Assembly: GCA_015057325.1 (NCBI GenBank)
Contig: SVEQ01000004.1
Coordinates: 1 to 64,000, forward strand
Direction: 5' to 3'
Length of the DNA stretch: 64,000 nucleotides
DNA from: Lachnospiraceae bacterium
Lineage (GTDB): Bacteria > Bacillota > Clostridia > Lachnospirales > Lachnospiraceae
The notes beneath the pieces are model-generated. The model was not told the origin of the DNA, ran no database searches, and worked only from the letters and a program-made list of their open reading frames with translations. A program made the position numbers and the translations under genes. This document shows positions 35,683-45,071 of this stretch, piece after piece (position 1 is the first letter of the stretch; each line of letters starts with the position of its first letter).

Positions 35683-36804
35683 ATGATGGATTTTGAATAT
35701 AGAATATTGATGCCTCTTGACCTTCAGTTGTTTGCGAAGGAAGGTCCCGGAGGCGAGAAAACAGAAGATGCTACATCGAAGAAATTACAAGATGTACGTG
35801 AGGAAGGTAATGTTGCAAAAAGTACAGAAGTAGTCACTGCTGCAACACTCCTTTCCTTGTTTGTGTGCATGAAAATAGGAATTGGATTTGTTGGAAACAG
35901 ACTTCTTGGAACATTTTCAAAGTTTTATTCGTTAATCACAAGATTTATTGCAGAAGGGTTTAATCTACACAATTTTAGATTTTTGTTAACAAGGGTGAGT
36001 TTGGAACTGCTTATTGCAATTGCACCGTTTTTGCTTACGGGTTTGGTTGTTGCAGTAGTTGCGAATATGTTGCAATTTCAGTTCAAAGCAACTGCAAAGC
36101 CGTTGCAACCTAAGTTTAGTAAGATCAATCCGCTTAACGGTATTAAGAGAATGTTTTCGCCCAACACACTTGTTGAATTAGTGAAATCACTTATTAAAAT
36201 TGGGTTTATTGCATATTTGGCATATAGTGTTTTTGTTAATCACGTTAAAGATATATATCTTTTATATGATATGTCAATTAAACAGGCAATTGGACTGATG
36301 TTTGATATTGTTATGGAATTGGGCGTCAAGATATCCGTTTTATTTATTATTATCGGTGCTGCGGATTTGTTTTATCAACGTTGGAAGTTTAAAGAAGACA
36401 ACAAGATGACCAAGCAAGAGGTCAAAGATGAATATAAGAACTCTGAAGGAGATCCTAAGATAAAAGGACAACAACGTCAAAGAATGCAACAGGCTTCTCA
36501 AAGACGAATGATGGCGGCAATTCCCGAAGCAGATGTTGTTATTACTAACCCTACACATTTTGCGGTTGCACTTGCTTACGAGTCCGGAAAAGGTCAGGCT
36601 CCTGTGGTAGTTGCAAAAGGTGCAGATTTTATAGCTGCGAAAATAAAAGAAATCGCAAAGGAGAATAATGTTGCGATTGTTGAGAATAAGCCGCTTGCCA
36701 GAATGTTATATTATAATGTTGACTTGGATGCGGAGATTCCGCCGGAATTATATCAGGCAGTAGCAGAAGTACTGGCATATGTATATCAGTTAAAAGCTGT
36801 TTAG
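35683..36804 (+). CDS. flhB: Flagellar export switch protein FlhB
   Basis: Substrate-specificity switch of the export apparatus. Four membrane helices, then a cytoplasmic domain with the autocleavage motif NPTH (VVITNPTHFAVALAYE). N-terminal EKTEDATSKKLQDVREEGNV is typical. ATG 35683 is preferred to GTG 35665: it follows GGGG at a fair distance; a second ATG is adjacent. The leading residues (MDFEYRILMPLDLQLFAKEG) give a slightly long N-terminus. Confidence 0.95.
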   Translation: MMDFEYRILMPLDLQLFAKEGPGGEKTEDATSKKLQDVREEGNVAKSTEVVTAATLLSLFVCMKIGIGFVGNRLLGTFSKFYSLITRFIAEGFNLHNFRFLLTRVSLELLIAIAPFLLTGLVVAVVANMLQFQFKATAKPLQPKFSKINPLNGIKRMFSPNTLVELVKSLIKIGFIAYLAYSVFVNHVKDIYLLYDMSIKQAIGLMFDIVMELGVKISVLFIIIGAADLFYQRWKFKEDNKMTKQEVKDEYKNSEGDPKIKGQQRQRMQQASQRRMMAAIPEADVVITNPTHFAVALAYESGKGQAPVVVAKGADFIAAKIKEIAKENNVAIVENKPLARMLYYNVDLDAEIPPELYQAVAEVLAYVYQLKAV

Positions 36805-36843
36805 TTTAAGAATGAAAATAGATAAAGGGAGGTGAAATGGAAT

Positions 36844-38910
36844 ATGAGAAACATAAAGTTTCAAGGCGATATGTTTGTAGGACTTTATTTGCTTTTTGCG
36901 ATTGTTTTGTTCATTATTCCTATTCCCTCAATTTTTTTGGATATATTAATAACATTTAATATAATGGTTGCGTTATCTATTCTGTTTAACTGTTTGTATG
37001 CGGAAGATACGCTATCTATGTCAAGTTTCCCTACAATTCTTTTGTTTACAACGGTGTTTCGTATTGCGCTTAACATTTCATCAACTAAGTTGATTTTGTT
37101 AGACGGTAATCCCGGAGTAGTTGTAAGAACTTTCGGTAACTTTGTCGGTGGCGGTAATTTGATCGTCGGTTCAATCATCTTTATTGTATTGGTTATTATT
37201 CAAATGGTTGTTATCAATAAAGGTTCTGAACGTGTATCCGAGGTAACAGCAAGATTTACACTTGATGCTATGCCCGGTAAACAGATGGCTATTGATGCTG
37301 ACTTAAATACCGGTGCGATAACCGATCAGGAGGCTATGGCAAGGCGTGATAAAATCCAACAGGAATCCGCATTTTTCGGTTCCATGGATGGTGCTACCAA
37401 GTATGTTAAGGGAGATGCAATAGCCGGTCTTATAATAACGCTTATTAACCTTGTTGGCGGTATGACAATGGGTGTTATGCAACAGGGTCTTTCTGTGCAG
37501 GAGTCGCTTCAGACTTACACCATTCTTACAATCGGTGACGGTCTTGTTTCGCAGATTCCGTCAATGCTTATATCTATTGCAACAGGTATTCTTGTAACAA
37601 AGGCTTCGAAGTCTGCCAATATTGGAGACATAATGATAAGCCAGTTATTCCAACTTCCTAAGGTAATGTATATGGTTGGTGGTGCACTTTGCTTTCTTGG
37701 TGTGTTTACACCGCTTCGTTCCGAAGGAAGAATACTTGTGTATTTGGCATTCGGACTTGGAATGATTGTACTTGGAAGGTTAATTAATCAATCACAAGAA
37801 GTTAGTGCAATTGAAGAAGAGGTTGCAGAAGAAGAGGTTGCTGCTGACGAGATTAGAAGACATGAGAATGTAAATGCACTTTTGCAGGTTGACCCTATTG
37901 AACTTGAATTTGGTTACGGAATTATTCCACTTGCCGATGTCAATCAAGGTGGAGATTTGCTTGATCGAGTTGTAATGATAAGACGTCAGATTGCACTTGA
38001 ACTTGGTGCCGTTGTTCCTATAATTCGATTAAGAGATAATATCCAATTGAATCCAAACCAATATATAATTAAGATAAAAGGTATTCAGATTAGTGAGGGA
38101 GAAATCCTTTTCGATCACTACATGGCAATGAATCCGGGATATGTTGAGGAGGAAATTACAGGTATTCCTACATTTGAGCCTTCGTTCCATCTTCCTGCAA
38201 TATGGATTACGGAAGCACAGCGTGAACGTGCGGAATCTATGGGATATACGGTTGTTGATCCACCGTCAATTATAGCTACACATTTAACGGAGGTTATAAA
38301 AGGTCATCTTGATGAACTTCTTACAAGGCAGGATGTTCAGAATCTCATTGATAATGTTAAGGAGAATAATACAACGCTTATTGATGAGCTTGTACCAAAA
38401 TTGCTTGGTGTCGGCGAGATTCAGAAGGTGTTGCAGAATCTTTTGTCGGAGAATGTATCAATAAGAGACCTTGTTACGATATTTGAAACATTGGCGGATA
38501 ATGCGGCAACAACAAGAGATACAGATATTCTTACGGAGTATGCAAGACAGAGACTTAAGAGAGCAATCTCTAACACGTATTTCCCTGAAGGAGAAATGAC
38601 AACGGTTGTAACGCTTGATCCGAAGGTGGAGCAGGATATTATGAACTCTGTTAAGCAGACTGAACAGGGTGCGTACATTACACTTGATCCTGCGCAAACA
38701 AAGAAGATACTTAATTCTACGGAGAAGGAGATTAAGAAATTAGAGGATCAGGGTAAGGCACCAATCATAATTACCTCGCCTATAGTAAGAATGTATTTTA
38801 AAAAGTTGACAAAAGACTATTTTAAGGATTTAATAGTAATATCATATAATGAGATTGATTCCGATGTGGAATTACAATCGATTGGAGTGGTGACAGACAA
38901 TGATAATTAA
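36844..38910 (+). CDS. flhA: Flagellar export protein FlhA
   Basis: Large export-gate protein with eight helices in its first 330 residues and a cytoplasmic substrate-docking ring. The FHIPEP-family region reads RFTLDAMPGKQMAIDADLNT then GAITDQEAMARRDKIQQES. ATG 36844 is preferred to the GTG at 36832, which lies inside GGGAGGTG. The end overlaps flhF by 11 bases. Confidence 0.95.
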   Translation: MRNIKFQGDMFVGLYLLFAIVLFIIPIPSIFLDILITFNIMVALSILFNCLYAEDTLSMSSFPTILLFTTVFRIALNISSTKLILLDGNPGVVVRTFGNFVGGGNLIVGSIIFIVLVIIQMVVINKGSERVSEVTARFTLDAMPGKQMAIDADLNTGAITDQEAMARRDKIQQESAFFGSMDGATKYVKGDAIAGLIITLINLVGGMTMGVMQQGLSVQESLQTYTILTIGDGLVSQIPSMLISIATGILVTKASKSANIGDIMISQLFQLPKVMYMVGGALCFLGVFTPLRSEGRILVYLAFGLGMIVLGRLINQSQEVSAIEEEVAEEEVAADEIRRHENVNALLQVDPIELEFGYGIIPLADVNQGGDLLDRVVMIRRQIALELGAVVPIIRLRDNIQLNPNQYIIKIKGIQISEGEILFDHYMAMNPGYVEEEITGIPTFEPSFHLPAIWITEAQRERAESMGYTVVDPPSIIATHLTEVIKGHLDELLTRQDVQNLIDNVKENNTTLIDELVPKLLGVGEIQKVLQNLLSENVSIRDLVTIFETLADNAATTRDTDILTEYARQRLKRAISNTYFPEGEMTTVVTLDPKVEQDIMNSVKQTEQGAYITLDPAQTKKILNSTEKEIKKLEDQGKAPIIITSPIVRMYFKKLTKDYFKDLIVISYNEIDSDVELQSIGVVTDNDN

Positions 38911-40195
38911 GAAATTTCAAGGAAGTACTGAAACAGAAGCAATTATGCTTGCCAAGGAGAATCTTGGCAAAGATGCGATTGTTATGAATATAAAGACCAT
39001 CAAACCGAAAGGACTTTTTAAGATGTTTAGAAAAACACTTGTAGAAGTTACGGCTGCGGTTGATGAGGTATCGGGTAAAAATGAAACAAAACAAAGTGAA
39101 ACTACTAGTAAGATTCACGCTTCAATTGATGAAAAACTTCACCCTGAATTAAAACAGGAGGATTCTTCTGCAAAAGAGAATAAAGAACTTGAAGACAAAC
39201 TTAACAATCTTGCTATGCTTTTGGAAGAGCAGATGAATAATCAGAAGAAAGAAAATGATAAGTCTGATAAGAAAAAAACTAAAAAAAGTGCAAGTGTTAA
39301 GGAAGAAAAAAATGATACAGATGAAAAGAACTCTTTGGAGGATGCCGGCGATGATGCTACAATTCCTGAAAAGGGAAGTCTTAAGGAGAAGTCTATAGAT
39401 TTAATTATTGAACAACTTACAGCAAATGAAGTTACATATGCGTATGCAAAGCAGATTATTGACGAAATTGTTCATTCAGGTAATATTAGAACATTAGATG
39501 ATATGTTGGCATGTGTATATCAGAAAGTAATTCTTAAGTTGGGACAGACAAAACCTATCTCTTTTGACGAAGGAGATGAAAAACCTAAAGTGATTTTCTT
39601 TGTAGGCCCTACAGGTGTTGGAAAGACAACAACTATTGCCAAACTTTCATCGAAGTTAATTCTTGAAGAAAAGAAAAAGATAGCTATTATTACATCTGAT
39701 ACATATAGAATTGCAGCGGTAGAACAGATTAAGACATATGCCAATATTTTATCTATTCCGGTTGAAGTAGTATATGAAGCAAAGGATATTAACAATATTC
39801 TCCCTAAGTATAAGGAATATGATTATATTCTTGTTGATACCGCGGGACGTTCACATAAGAATAAGGCTCAATCTGATGATTTGAGAGTTTTATATGAATC
39901 ATTTGTCGGCTACAGTCTGCTTACATATCTTGTCCTTAGTGCGACAACCAAATACAAAGACCTTAAGAAGATTACGGATTTGTATAAAGATATTACAGAT
40001 TGCAGTTTGATATTTACCAAGTTGGATGAGACAGATGCAATAGGTAACATTTTGAATATTAAATTAGATACCGGAATGTCTTTGTCTTATGTTTCTTATG
40101 GTCAAAATGTTCCTGATGATATTGAGGTAATGAATCCACAAATCATCGCCAAACAAGTGTTAGGAGGTGGCGACGGCTATGGATCAGGCAGATAA
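38900..40195 (+). CDS. flhF: Flagellar SRP-like GTPase FlhF
   Basis: SRP-family GTPase that sets flagellar number and site. N-terminal basic domain (MIIKKFQGSTETEAIMLAKE), a Lys/Glu/Asp-rich linker (about 60-155), an N domain, then the G domain with GPTGVGKTTTIAKL, DTYRIAAVEQIKTYA, VDTAGRSHKN and TKLDE. 431 residues. Overlaps both flhA and flhG. Confidence 0.95.
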   Translation: MIIKKFQGSTETEAIMLAKENLGKDAIVMNIKTIKPKGLFKMFRKTLVEVTAAVDEVSGKNETKQSETTSKIHASIDEKLHPELKQEDSSAKENKELEDKLNNLAMLLEEQMNNQKKENDKSDKKKTKKSASVKEEKNDTDEKNSLEDAGDDATIPEKGSLKEKSIDLIIEQLTANEVTYAYAKQIIDEIVHSGNIRTLDDMLACVYQKVILKLGQTKPISFDEGDEKPKVIFFVGPTGVGKTTTIAKLSSKLILEEKKKIAIITSDTYRIAAVEQIKTYANILSIPVEVVYEAKDINNILPKYKEYDYILVDTAGRSHKNKAQSDDLRVLYESFVGYSLLTYLVLSATTKYKDLKKITDLYKDITDCSLIFTKLDETDAIGNILNIKLDTGMSLSYVSYGQNVPDDIEVMNPQIIAKQVLGGGDGYGSGR

Positions 40196-41063
40196 ACTCA
40201 GAAAACAGGTTGAACTTCTCAAGGAACAGGCACCGACAGCCAGAGTTATTGCCGTTACCAGTGGAAAAGGTGGTGTTGGAAAGACAACACTTTCGGTTAA
40301 TCTTGCACTTCAATTCCGTAATCAGGGCAAACGTGTTGTTATTCTTGATGCGGATTTTGGACTTGCTAATGTTGAAGTTATGCTTGGAATCAGACCACAG
40401 TTTAATCTTTCTGATATGATTTATCATAACAAATCAATCGAAGAGATTATAACGGAAGGACCAATGGGTATTGGTTTTATTTCGGGCGGTTCCGGTGTTC
40501 AGGATCTTGTCAATCTTGATAAGGAAAAACTAAAAAAATTAATTGCAAAGTTAGTTAAACTTGATAGTTTGTACGATATTGTTATAATAGATACAGGTGC
40601 AGGGATTGCTGATTCGGTTATAGAGTTTGTTTTAAGCTCGCCGGAGGTACTTTTGGTTGTAACGCCTGAACCTACATCAATAACGGATTCGTATTCTCTA
40701 CTTAAAGCAGTTAACCGCAAGAAAGAGTTTGTTCGTGAACAGAAATCTATAAAGGTAATTACTAACAGAGTGTCTTCAAAAGATGAGGGTCAGGAAATAT
40801 ACGACAAAATCAGTATTGTTGTTTCTAAGTTTTTGAATATTCAATTAGATTATCTTGGGTATATACTCGACGATAGAAAAATCAGTGCTGCGGGAATGGA
40901 ACAGAAACCTATTTCGCTTTCTGCACCTGATAGTCAGCCTGCCTCTTATATTAAGGCGGTTTGTAATAAGTTATTAGATATCAAAGAAGAAGAAAACAAT
41001 AAGCCACAAGGTATTGCAAAGGTTCTTCTTGACTTCATTAAGAGTAAGAAAAAGACATCATAG
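40179..41063 (+). CDS. flhG: MinD-like ATPase FlhG (FleN/YlxH)
   Basis: Partner ATPase of FlhF controlling flagellar number. Deviant Walker A SGKGGVGKTTLSVNLA, DADFGLANVEVMLG and IIDTGAGIADSVIEFV are present; 294 residues. The N-terminal DQADKLRKQ is the FlhF-activating type of peptide. ATG 40179 is preferred to GTG 40167, which is part of the AGGAGGTG site. Overlaps flhF by 17 bases. Confidence 0.94.
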   Translation: MDQADKLRKQVELLKEQAPTARVIAVTSGKGGVGKTTLSVNLALQFRNQGKRVVILDADFGLANVEVMLGIRPQFNLSDMIYHNKSIEEIITEGPMGIGFISGGSGVQDLVNLDKEKLKKLIAKLVKLDSLYDIVIIDTGAGIADSVIEFVLSSPEVLLVVTPEPTSITDSYSLLKAVNRKKEFVREQKSIKVITNRVSSKDEGQEIYDKISIVVSKFLNIQLDYLGYILDDRKISAAGMEQKPISLSAPDSQPASYIKAVCNKLLDIKEEENNKPQGIAKVLLDFIKSKKKTS

Positions 41064-41083
41064 ACATTAAATGGGGGTTATGT

Positions 41084-41815
41084 ATGGATAGTAAAATAAC
41101 CATAGGTGACAAAATTGACTTAAAGAAAATTGAAAATCGTATAGCTGTTAATCCTAATAGAGATGTCCCTGTTTATGTCAGTCAGGTGCTTGATGAGGCT
41201 GACTTTGGAGATGTTCTTTGTGCAATGCCTATTTCAGAGGGACGTGTTATTCCACTTTCGGTTGGGGATGAGTATGATACGACGTTTTATACAAGTTCGG
41301 GACTTCTCAACTGTCAAACACAGGTTACGGGTAGATACAAAAAAGGCTCGCTGTTTTTGTTGTCTTTAAGACAACTTACCGAATTAAAAAAGATTCAGCG
41401 AAGAGAGTATTTTAGATTAGATTGCCACAATCCTGTTAAATACAGAGTACTTACCGATATAGAGAAGTTGGATGTGGAAGTTGGTAAAAAAAGTACGGTT
41501 GCTATAGATGAATGTGAGTGGAAAGATGGCATAATGATTGATTTAAGTGGTGGTGGTATCAGATTTGTTTCCGGCACGAGAGAAGAGATTATGTCTCTTA
41601 TTCAGGTTAGATTTGAAATTATTGAAGATGGTCTTATAGAGGCTATATATGCCTATGCAAAAGTTTTAAGATCAGAGAGAACTCCTAATAAATCAAATGT
41701 TTTTGACCAGAGAGTGGAGTTTTTTGGTATGAAACGTGGTATGCGCGAAAGAATAATTAAATATATTTTTGATACACAGCGTAAATCGCGTGTCAAAGAG
41801 AGTGGAATGGAGTAA
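41084..41815 (+). CDS. YcgR-like PilZ domain protein (c-di-GMP effector)
   Basis: Likely c-di-GMP-responsive flagellar brake of the YcgR/DgrA type. 243 residues: an N-terminal YcgR-N-like barrel (about 1-100) and a PilZ domain with the RRxxxR-like KIQRREYFRLDC and the DLSGGGIRF motif, both needed for c-di-GMP binding. Its stop codon lies in the stem of the terminator that follows, so it ends the first big transcription unit. Confidence 0.88.
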   Translation: MDSKITIGDKIDLKKIENRIAVNPNRDVPVYVSQVLDEADFGDVLCAMPISEGRVIPLSVGDEYDTTFYTSSGLLNCQTQVTGRYKKGSLFLLSLRQLTELKKIQRREYFRLDCHNPVKYRVLTDIEKLDVEVGKKSTVAIDECEWKDGIMIDLSGGGIRFVSGTREEIMSLIQVRFEIIEDGLIEAIYAYAKVLRSERTPNKSNVFDQRVEFFGMKRGMRERIIKYIFDTQRKSRVKESGME

Positions 41816-41840
41816 TTTTTCAGTAAATTACTCCATTTTT
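41809..41840 (+). terminator. Intrinsic terminator after the pilZ gene
   Basis: GGAGTAATTT (41809-41818) and AAATTACTCC (41825-41834) form a perfect 10-bp stem with a TTCAGT loop, followed by ATTTTTC. The TAA stop of the PilZ protein is inside the left arm. Confidence 0.8.
41815..41829 (+). promoter_or_regulatory. CodY-like box within the terminator upstream of cheB
   Basis: ATTTTTCAGTAAATT matches AATTTTCWGAAAATT at 13 of 15 positions (differences at 2 and 10). It overlaps the terminator stem and loop and lies 47 bases before the cheB -10. Because a terminator is itself AT-rich and palindromic, the match may be chance. Confidence 0.35.
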
Positions 41841-41872
41841 CATTACTTTACACTCATGTGTAGACTGGTATC

Positions 41873-41881
41873 TGATATAAT
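41873..41881 (+). promoter_or_regulatory. Extended -10 promoter before cheB
   Basis: TGATATAAT (41873-41881) is a consensus -10 with TGn extension, 29 bases ahead of the cheB start. No -35 at 17 bases; TTTACA at 41847-41852 is too far. A small TACAC/GTGTA inverted repeat lies at about 41849-41862. Confidence 0.6.
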
Positions 41882-41910
41882 GTTAACATAATAGAATACG
41901 AGGTGAAAGT

Positions 41911-42507
41911 ATGGCTGATGACAAGATTAATAAGCTTGTTATGATAGCCAGCTCGACAGGAGGGCCTAAGGCGCTACAAAGTGTCATTCCGCGTATATCT
42001 AAGAATATTCCTGCACCGGTTGTTATTGTTCAACATATGCCGAAAGGATTTACGGCAACATTGGCTTCACGACTTAATGATTTGAGCGAGATTGCGGTCA
42101 GTGAAGTGGTAGATCGGGAATATCTTAAGAATGGACATGTTTATCTTGCTGCAGGCGGAAAACATTTGGAGGTAATTCAAGACAGAACAGGTCGCCTTCA
42201 ATTCAGAGAGAATAATCAAGATCCGGTTAACGGACTTCGGCCTTGTGCCAATGTTACTTTGCAAAGTATTGTACCGGCTTCTTTGGATTATATAGTGTGT
42301 GCCGTTCTAACCGGAATGGGTGCAGACGGATACTTGGGAATTAACGAGCTCAGAGCTAATCATAACATTTTCACAATTGCACAGAATAAGGAAACTTGTG
42401 TTGTATATGGTATGCCCAGAGCAATCGTTGAGCATGGTATAGCTGATACAGTTTTACCTTTAGAAAAAATAGCAAATGAAATCAATAAAAAAATGGGGGT
42501 GCATTAA
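41911..42507 (+). CDS. cheB: CheB-type methylesterase lacking the receiver domain
   Basis: Removes methyl groups from chemoreceptors and may deamidate Gln. The 198 residues are only the catalytic domain: Ser15 (ASSTGGP), His42 (QHMPKGFT) and Asp139 (TGMGADG) form the triad. Normal CheB has about 350 residues with an N-terminal receiver that inhibits the enzyme until phosphorylated by CheA. Here the ATG has GAGGTG before it and a promoter and terminator upstream, so there is no room for a lost receiver. Activity should be independent of CheA unless a separate partner acts. Confidence 0.9.
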   Translation: MADDKINKLVMIASSTGGPKALQSVIPRISKNIPAPVVIVQHMPKGFTATLASRLNDLSEIAVSEVVDREYLKNGHVYLAAGGKHLEVIQDRTGRLQFRENNQDPVNGLRPCANVTLQSIVPASLDYIVCAVLTGMGADGYLGINELRANHNIFTIAQNKETCVVYGMPRAIVEHGIADTVLPLEKIANEINKKMGVH

Positions 42508-42509
42508 AG

Positions 42510-44594
42510 ATGGATTTAAGCCAGTATCTTGAAATGTTTATCGACGAAACAAAAGAACATTTACAAAATCTCAATGATCAGGTGTTGGTATTAGAGGCTG
42601 AACCGGATAATATCGATACGGTTAATGAGATTTTCCGTGCCGCACATTCATTGAAGGGAATGGCCGGTACAATGGGATTTAAGAGAATGCAGAGACTTAC
42701 TCATGACATGGAGAATGTATTCTCGGAGATCAGAAATGGTAAGATGGGTGTTACACCTGATCTCGTAGACGTAGTTTTCAAATGTCTTGATGCTATTGAA
42801 GAGTATTTGGATTGCATTATCAACACATCTGATGAAGGTGAGAACGATAATGAAGATATCATAAAAACTCTTAATGCATGTCTTGACGGTGAATCGGCCC
42901 CTGCCGCACCCGCGGCTGCGCCGGCGGAAGCAGCACCTGCCAAAGAGGAAGTTGAAGCAACACCTGCTGAAGCAACTGCTTCTGATGACAAGAGGAAATT
43001 TTTACATATCGATATTGCTGATTTTGAGAAGAATGCAATTTCTGAAGCAAAAGCAAAGAATCTTAACGTATACGGCGTGACTGTTTACATCGACGAGAAT
43101 TGTATCCTCAAAGCAGCGAGAGCGTTTCTCGTATTTAAGGGTGTTGAGGCAGTCGGTGAGATAATCAAGTCTGTACCGGGTGTCCAGGATATTGAGGATG
43201 AGCGTTTTGATTTTGATTTTTCAATGCTTATTATCTCTGAAAAGAATATCGATGAGATTAAGAAGATTATCGCTGATGTTTCAGAGATAAAAGAAGTTAT
43301 AATTGAGAATTATGAGATTCCATCTGATGTTGAGGTTGTAAGTTCTGTACAGGAGAAGAAGGAGAAGAAACAGGATAAAGAGGATAGCAAGAAGAAAGCT
43401 TCGCCTGCTAAGACTAATGCAAAGCCTGTTGCAAATCGCTCGGTTCGTGTCGATATCGAGAAACTTGATGTTTTGATGAATCTTGTCAGTGAGCTTATTA
43501 TTGCAAAGAACGGTCTTGTTTCTGCTAGTAGCAGTACTCTTGATGAGAATAAAGCATCAATGCAAAGTTTTAACGAACAGATTGAATATCTTGAGCGTGT
43601 AACAACAAACCTTCATGAGTCTGTTATGAAAGTTCGAATGGTGCCTATTGAGAGCGTTGTTAGCAGATTCCCTAGAATGATAAGAGATCTTTCTAAGAAA
43701 CTTGGCAAAGAGATGGAACTTATCATGACCGGTGAAGAGACAGAACTTGATCGTACCGTTATCGACGAGATTGGTGATCCGTTGATGCATATGCTTCGTA
43801 ATTCTGCTGATCATGGTCTTGAGTCAACAATTGATCGTTTAAAACTTGGTAAACCTCAATGTGGTACAATTCAACTTAATGCTTATCAGGATGGTAATAA
43901 TGTTACTATCGAAGTTATAGATGATGGTGCCGGTATTGATGTTGAGAAAGTTAAAAGATCAGCAATTGAGAAGGGACATATTACTGAAGAGCAGGCAGAA
44001 CAGTTATCTGACAAGGAAGCAATCGATCTTCTTTTCAGACCTGCATTCTCTACAGCAGAGAAGATTTCAGATGTTTCAGGTCGAGGAGTTGGTCTTGATG
44101 TTGTTAAGAACAAGATTGAAGGTCTCGGTGGTGATGTTGAGGTTTCAACAAAACTCGGCGAGGGAACTAAGTTTACTGTAAGATTACCTCTTACACTTGC
44201 TATAATTCAGGCTCTTATGGTTGAAGTAAGAGATGAGAAATATGCGATACCTCTTAACTCTATCGTAACAATAGAAGATATTCCTGTAAGCGATATTAAG
44301 TATGTACAGCAGAAAGAAGTTATCAACCTTCGTGGTACGGTTATTCCTATTGTTCGTCTTGATGAGATACTTGATTGCGAACCTAGAGAAGAAGAGCCGG
44401 AGAACCTTGTGGTTGTTATTGTTAAGAAGGGTGATAAACAGACTGGTCTTGTTATAGATAATCTGTTAGGACAGCAGGAAATCGTTATCAAGCCGCTTGG
44501 TAAATATATTAATATTCATAAGATTATAAGTGGTGCAACCATTCTTGGTGATGGTGGTGTTGCACTTATCATTGATTCTAATTCATTAGTATAA
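42510..44594 (+). CDS. cheA: Chemotaxis histidine kinase CheA
   Basis: Receptor-coupled kinase that phosphorylates CheY. 694 residues: Hpt domain with His46 (AAHSLKGMAGT), an Ala/Pro/Glu-rich linker (about 131-155), a P2-like CheY-binding region, a second Lys-rich linker (about 280-310), the P3 dimer helices, the kinase domain (LMHMLRNSADHGLE, DDGAGID, GRGVGLDVVK) and a C-terminal CheW-like domain. It starts 2 bases after cheB; GGGGGTG provides the ribosome site. Confidence 0.96.
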   Translation: MDLSQYLEMFIDETKEHLQNLNDQVLVLEAEPDNIDTVNEIFRAAHSLKGMAGTMGFKRMQRLTHDMENVFSEIRNGKMGVTPDLVDVVFKCLDAIEEYLDCIINTSDEGENDNEDIIKTLNACLDGESAPAAPAAAPAEAAPAKEEVEATPAEATASDDKRKFLHIDIADFEKNAISEAKAKNLNVYGVTVYIDENCILKAARAFLVFKGVEAVGEIIKSVPGVQDIEDERFDFDFSMLIISEKNIDEIKKIIADVSEIKEVIIENYEIPSDVEVVSSVQEKKEKKQDKEDSKKKASPAKTNAKPVANRSVRVDIEKLDVLMNLVSELIIAKNGLVSASSSTLDENKASMQSFNEQIEYLERVTTNLHESVMKVRMVPIESVVSRFPRMIRDLSKKLGKEMELIMTGEETELDRTVIDEIGDPLMHMLRNSADHGLESTIDRLKLGKPQCGTIQLNAYQDGNNVTIEVIDDGAGIDVEKVKRSAIEKGHITEEQAEQLSDKEAIDLLFRPAFSTAEKISDVSGRGVGLDVVKNKIEGLGGDVEVSTKLGEGTKFTVRLPLTLAIIQALMVEVRDEKYAIPLNSIVTIEDIPVSDIKYVQQKEVINLRGTVIPIVRLDEILDCEPREEEPENLVVVIVKKGDKQTGLVIDNLLGQQEIVIKPLGKYINIHKIISGATILGDGGVALIIDSNSLV

Positions 44595-44609
44595 GGGGGG
44601 TAAGATAAC

Positions 44610-45062
44610 ATGGATGAAAACGAAATCTTAGTAGAGTCGAAACAGTATATAGTAGTTAAATTAGATGCAGAACAGTATGGAATTGATATTTCGTATATTG
44701 ATAACATTGTTCGTATGGAGAGAATAACAAGAGTTCCAAAGGCGCAGTCATTTTTCCCGGGAGTTATTAATCTTCGTGGTGAAATTATTCCGGTTATGAG
44801 TCTTCGGAATCGTTTTGGTCTTGCTGACAAAGAGACTACAAATGCAACAAGAATGATTATCTTAAAGCCTGAAAATGGTGCTAAGATTGGAATACTTGTA
44901 GATGAAGTCAGAGAGGTTGTTACTCTTGATGATAACAATATTGAAAAAACATCATCACGTGATGAACAAGGCTTTAACCTTCTCGGCATTGGTAAATACA
45001 AAGATACATTGATTTCTTTGTTAAATATTCAGGAGATTATTAACGAGTTAGATAATGCGTAG
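44610..45062 (+). CDS. cheW: Chemotaxis coupling protein CheW
   Basis: Links receptors to CheA. 150 residues with KQYIVVKLDAEQYGIDISYI, ITRVPKAQSFFPGVINLRGE and IIPVMSLRNRFGL, all typical. AGGGGGG precedes the ATG. Confidence 0.96.
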   Translation: MDENEILVESKQYIVVKLDAEQYGIDISYIDNIVRMERITRVPKAQSFFPGVINLRGEIIPVMSLRNRFGLADKETTNATRMIILKPENGAKIGILVDEVREVVTLDDNNIEKTSSRDEQGFNLLGIGKYKDTLISLLNIQEIINELDNA

Positions 45063-45071
45063 GTGGTATTT

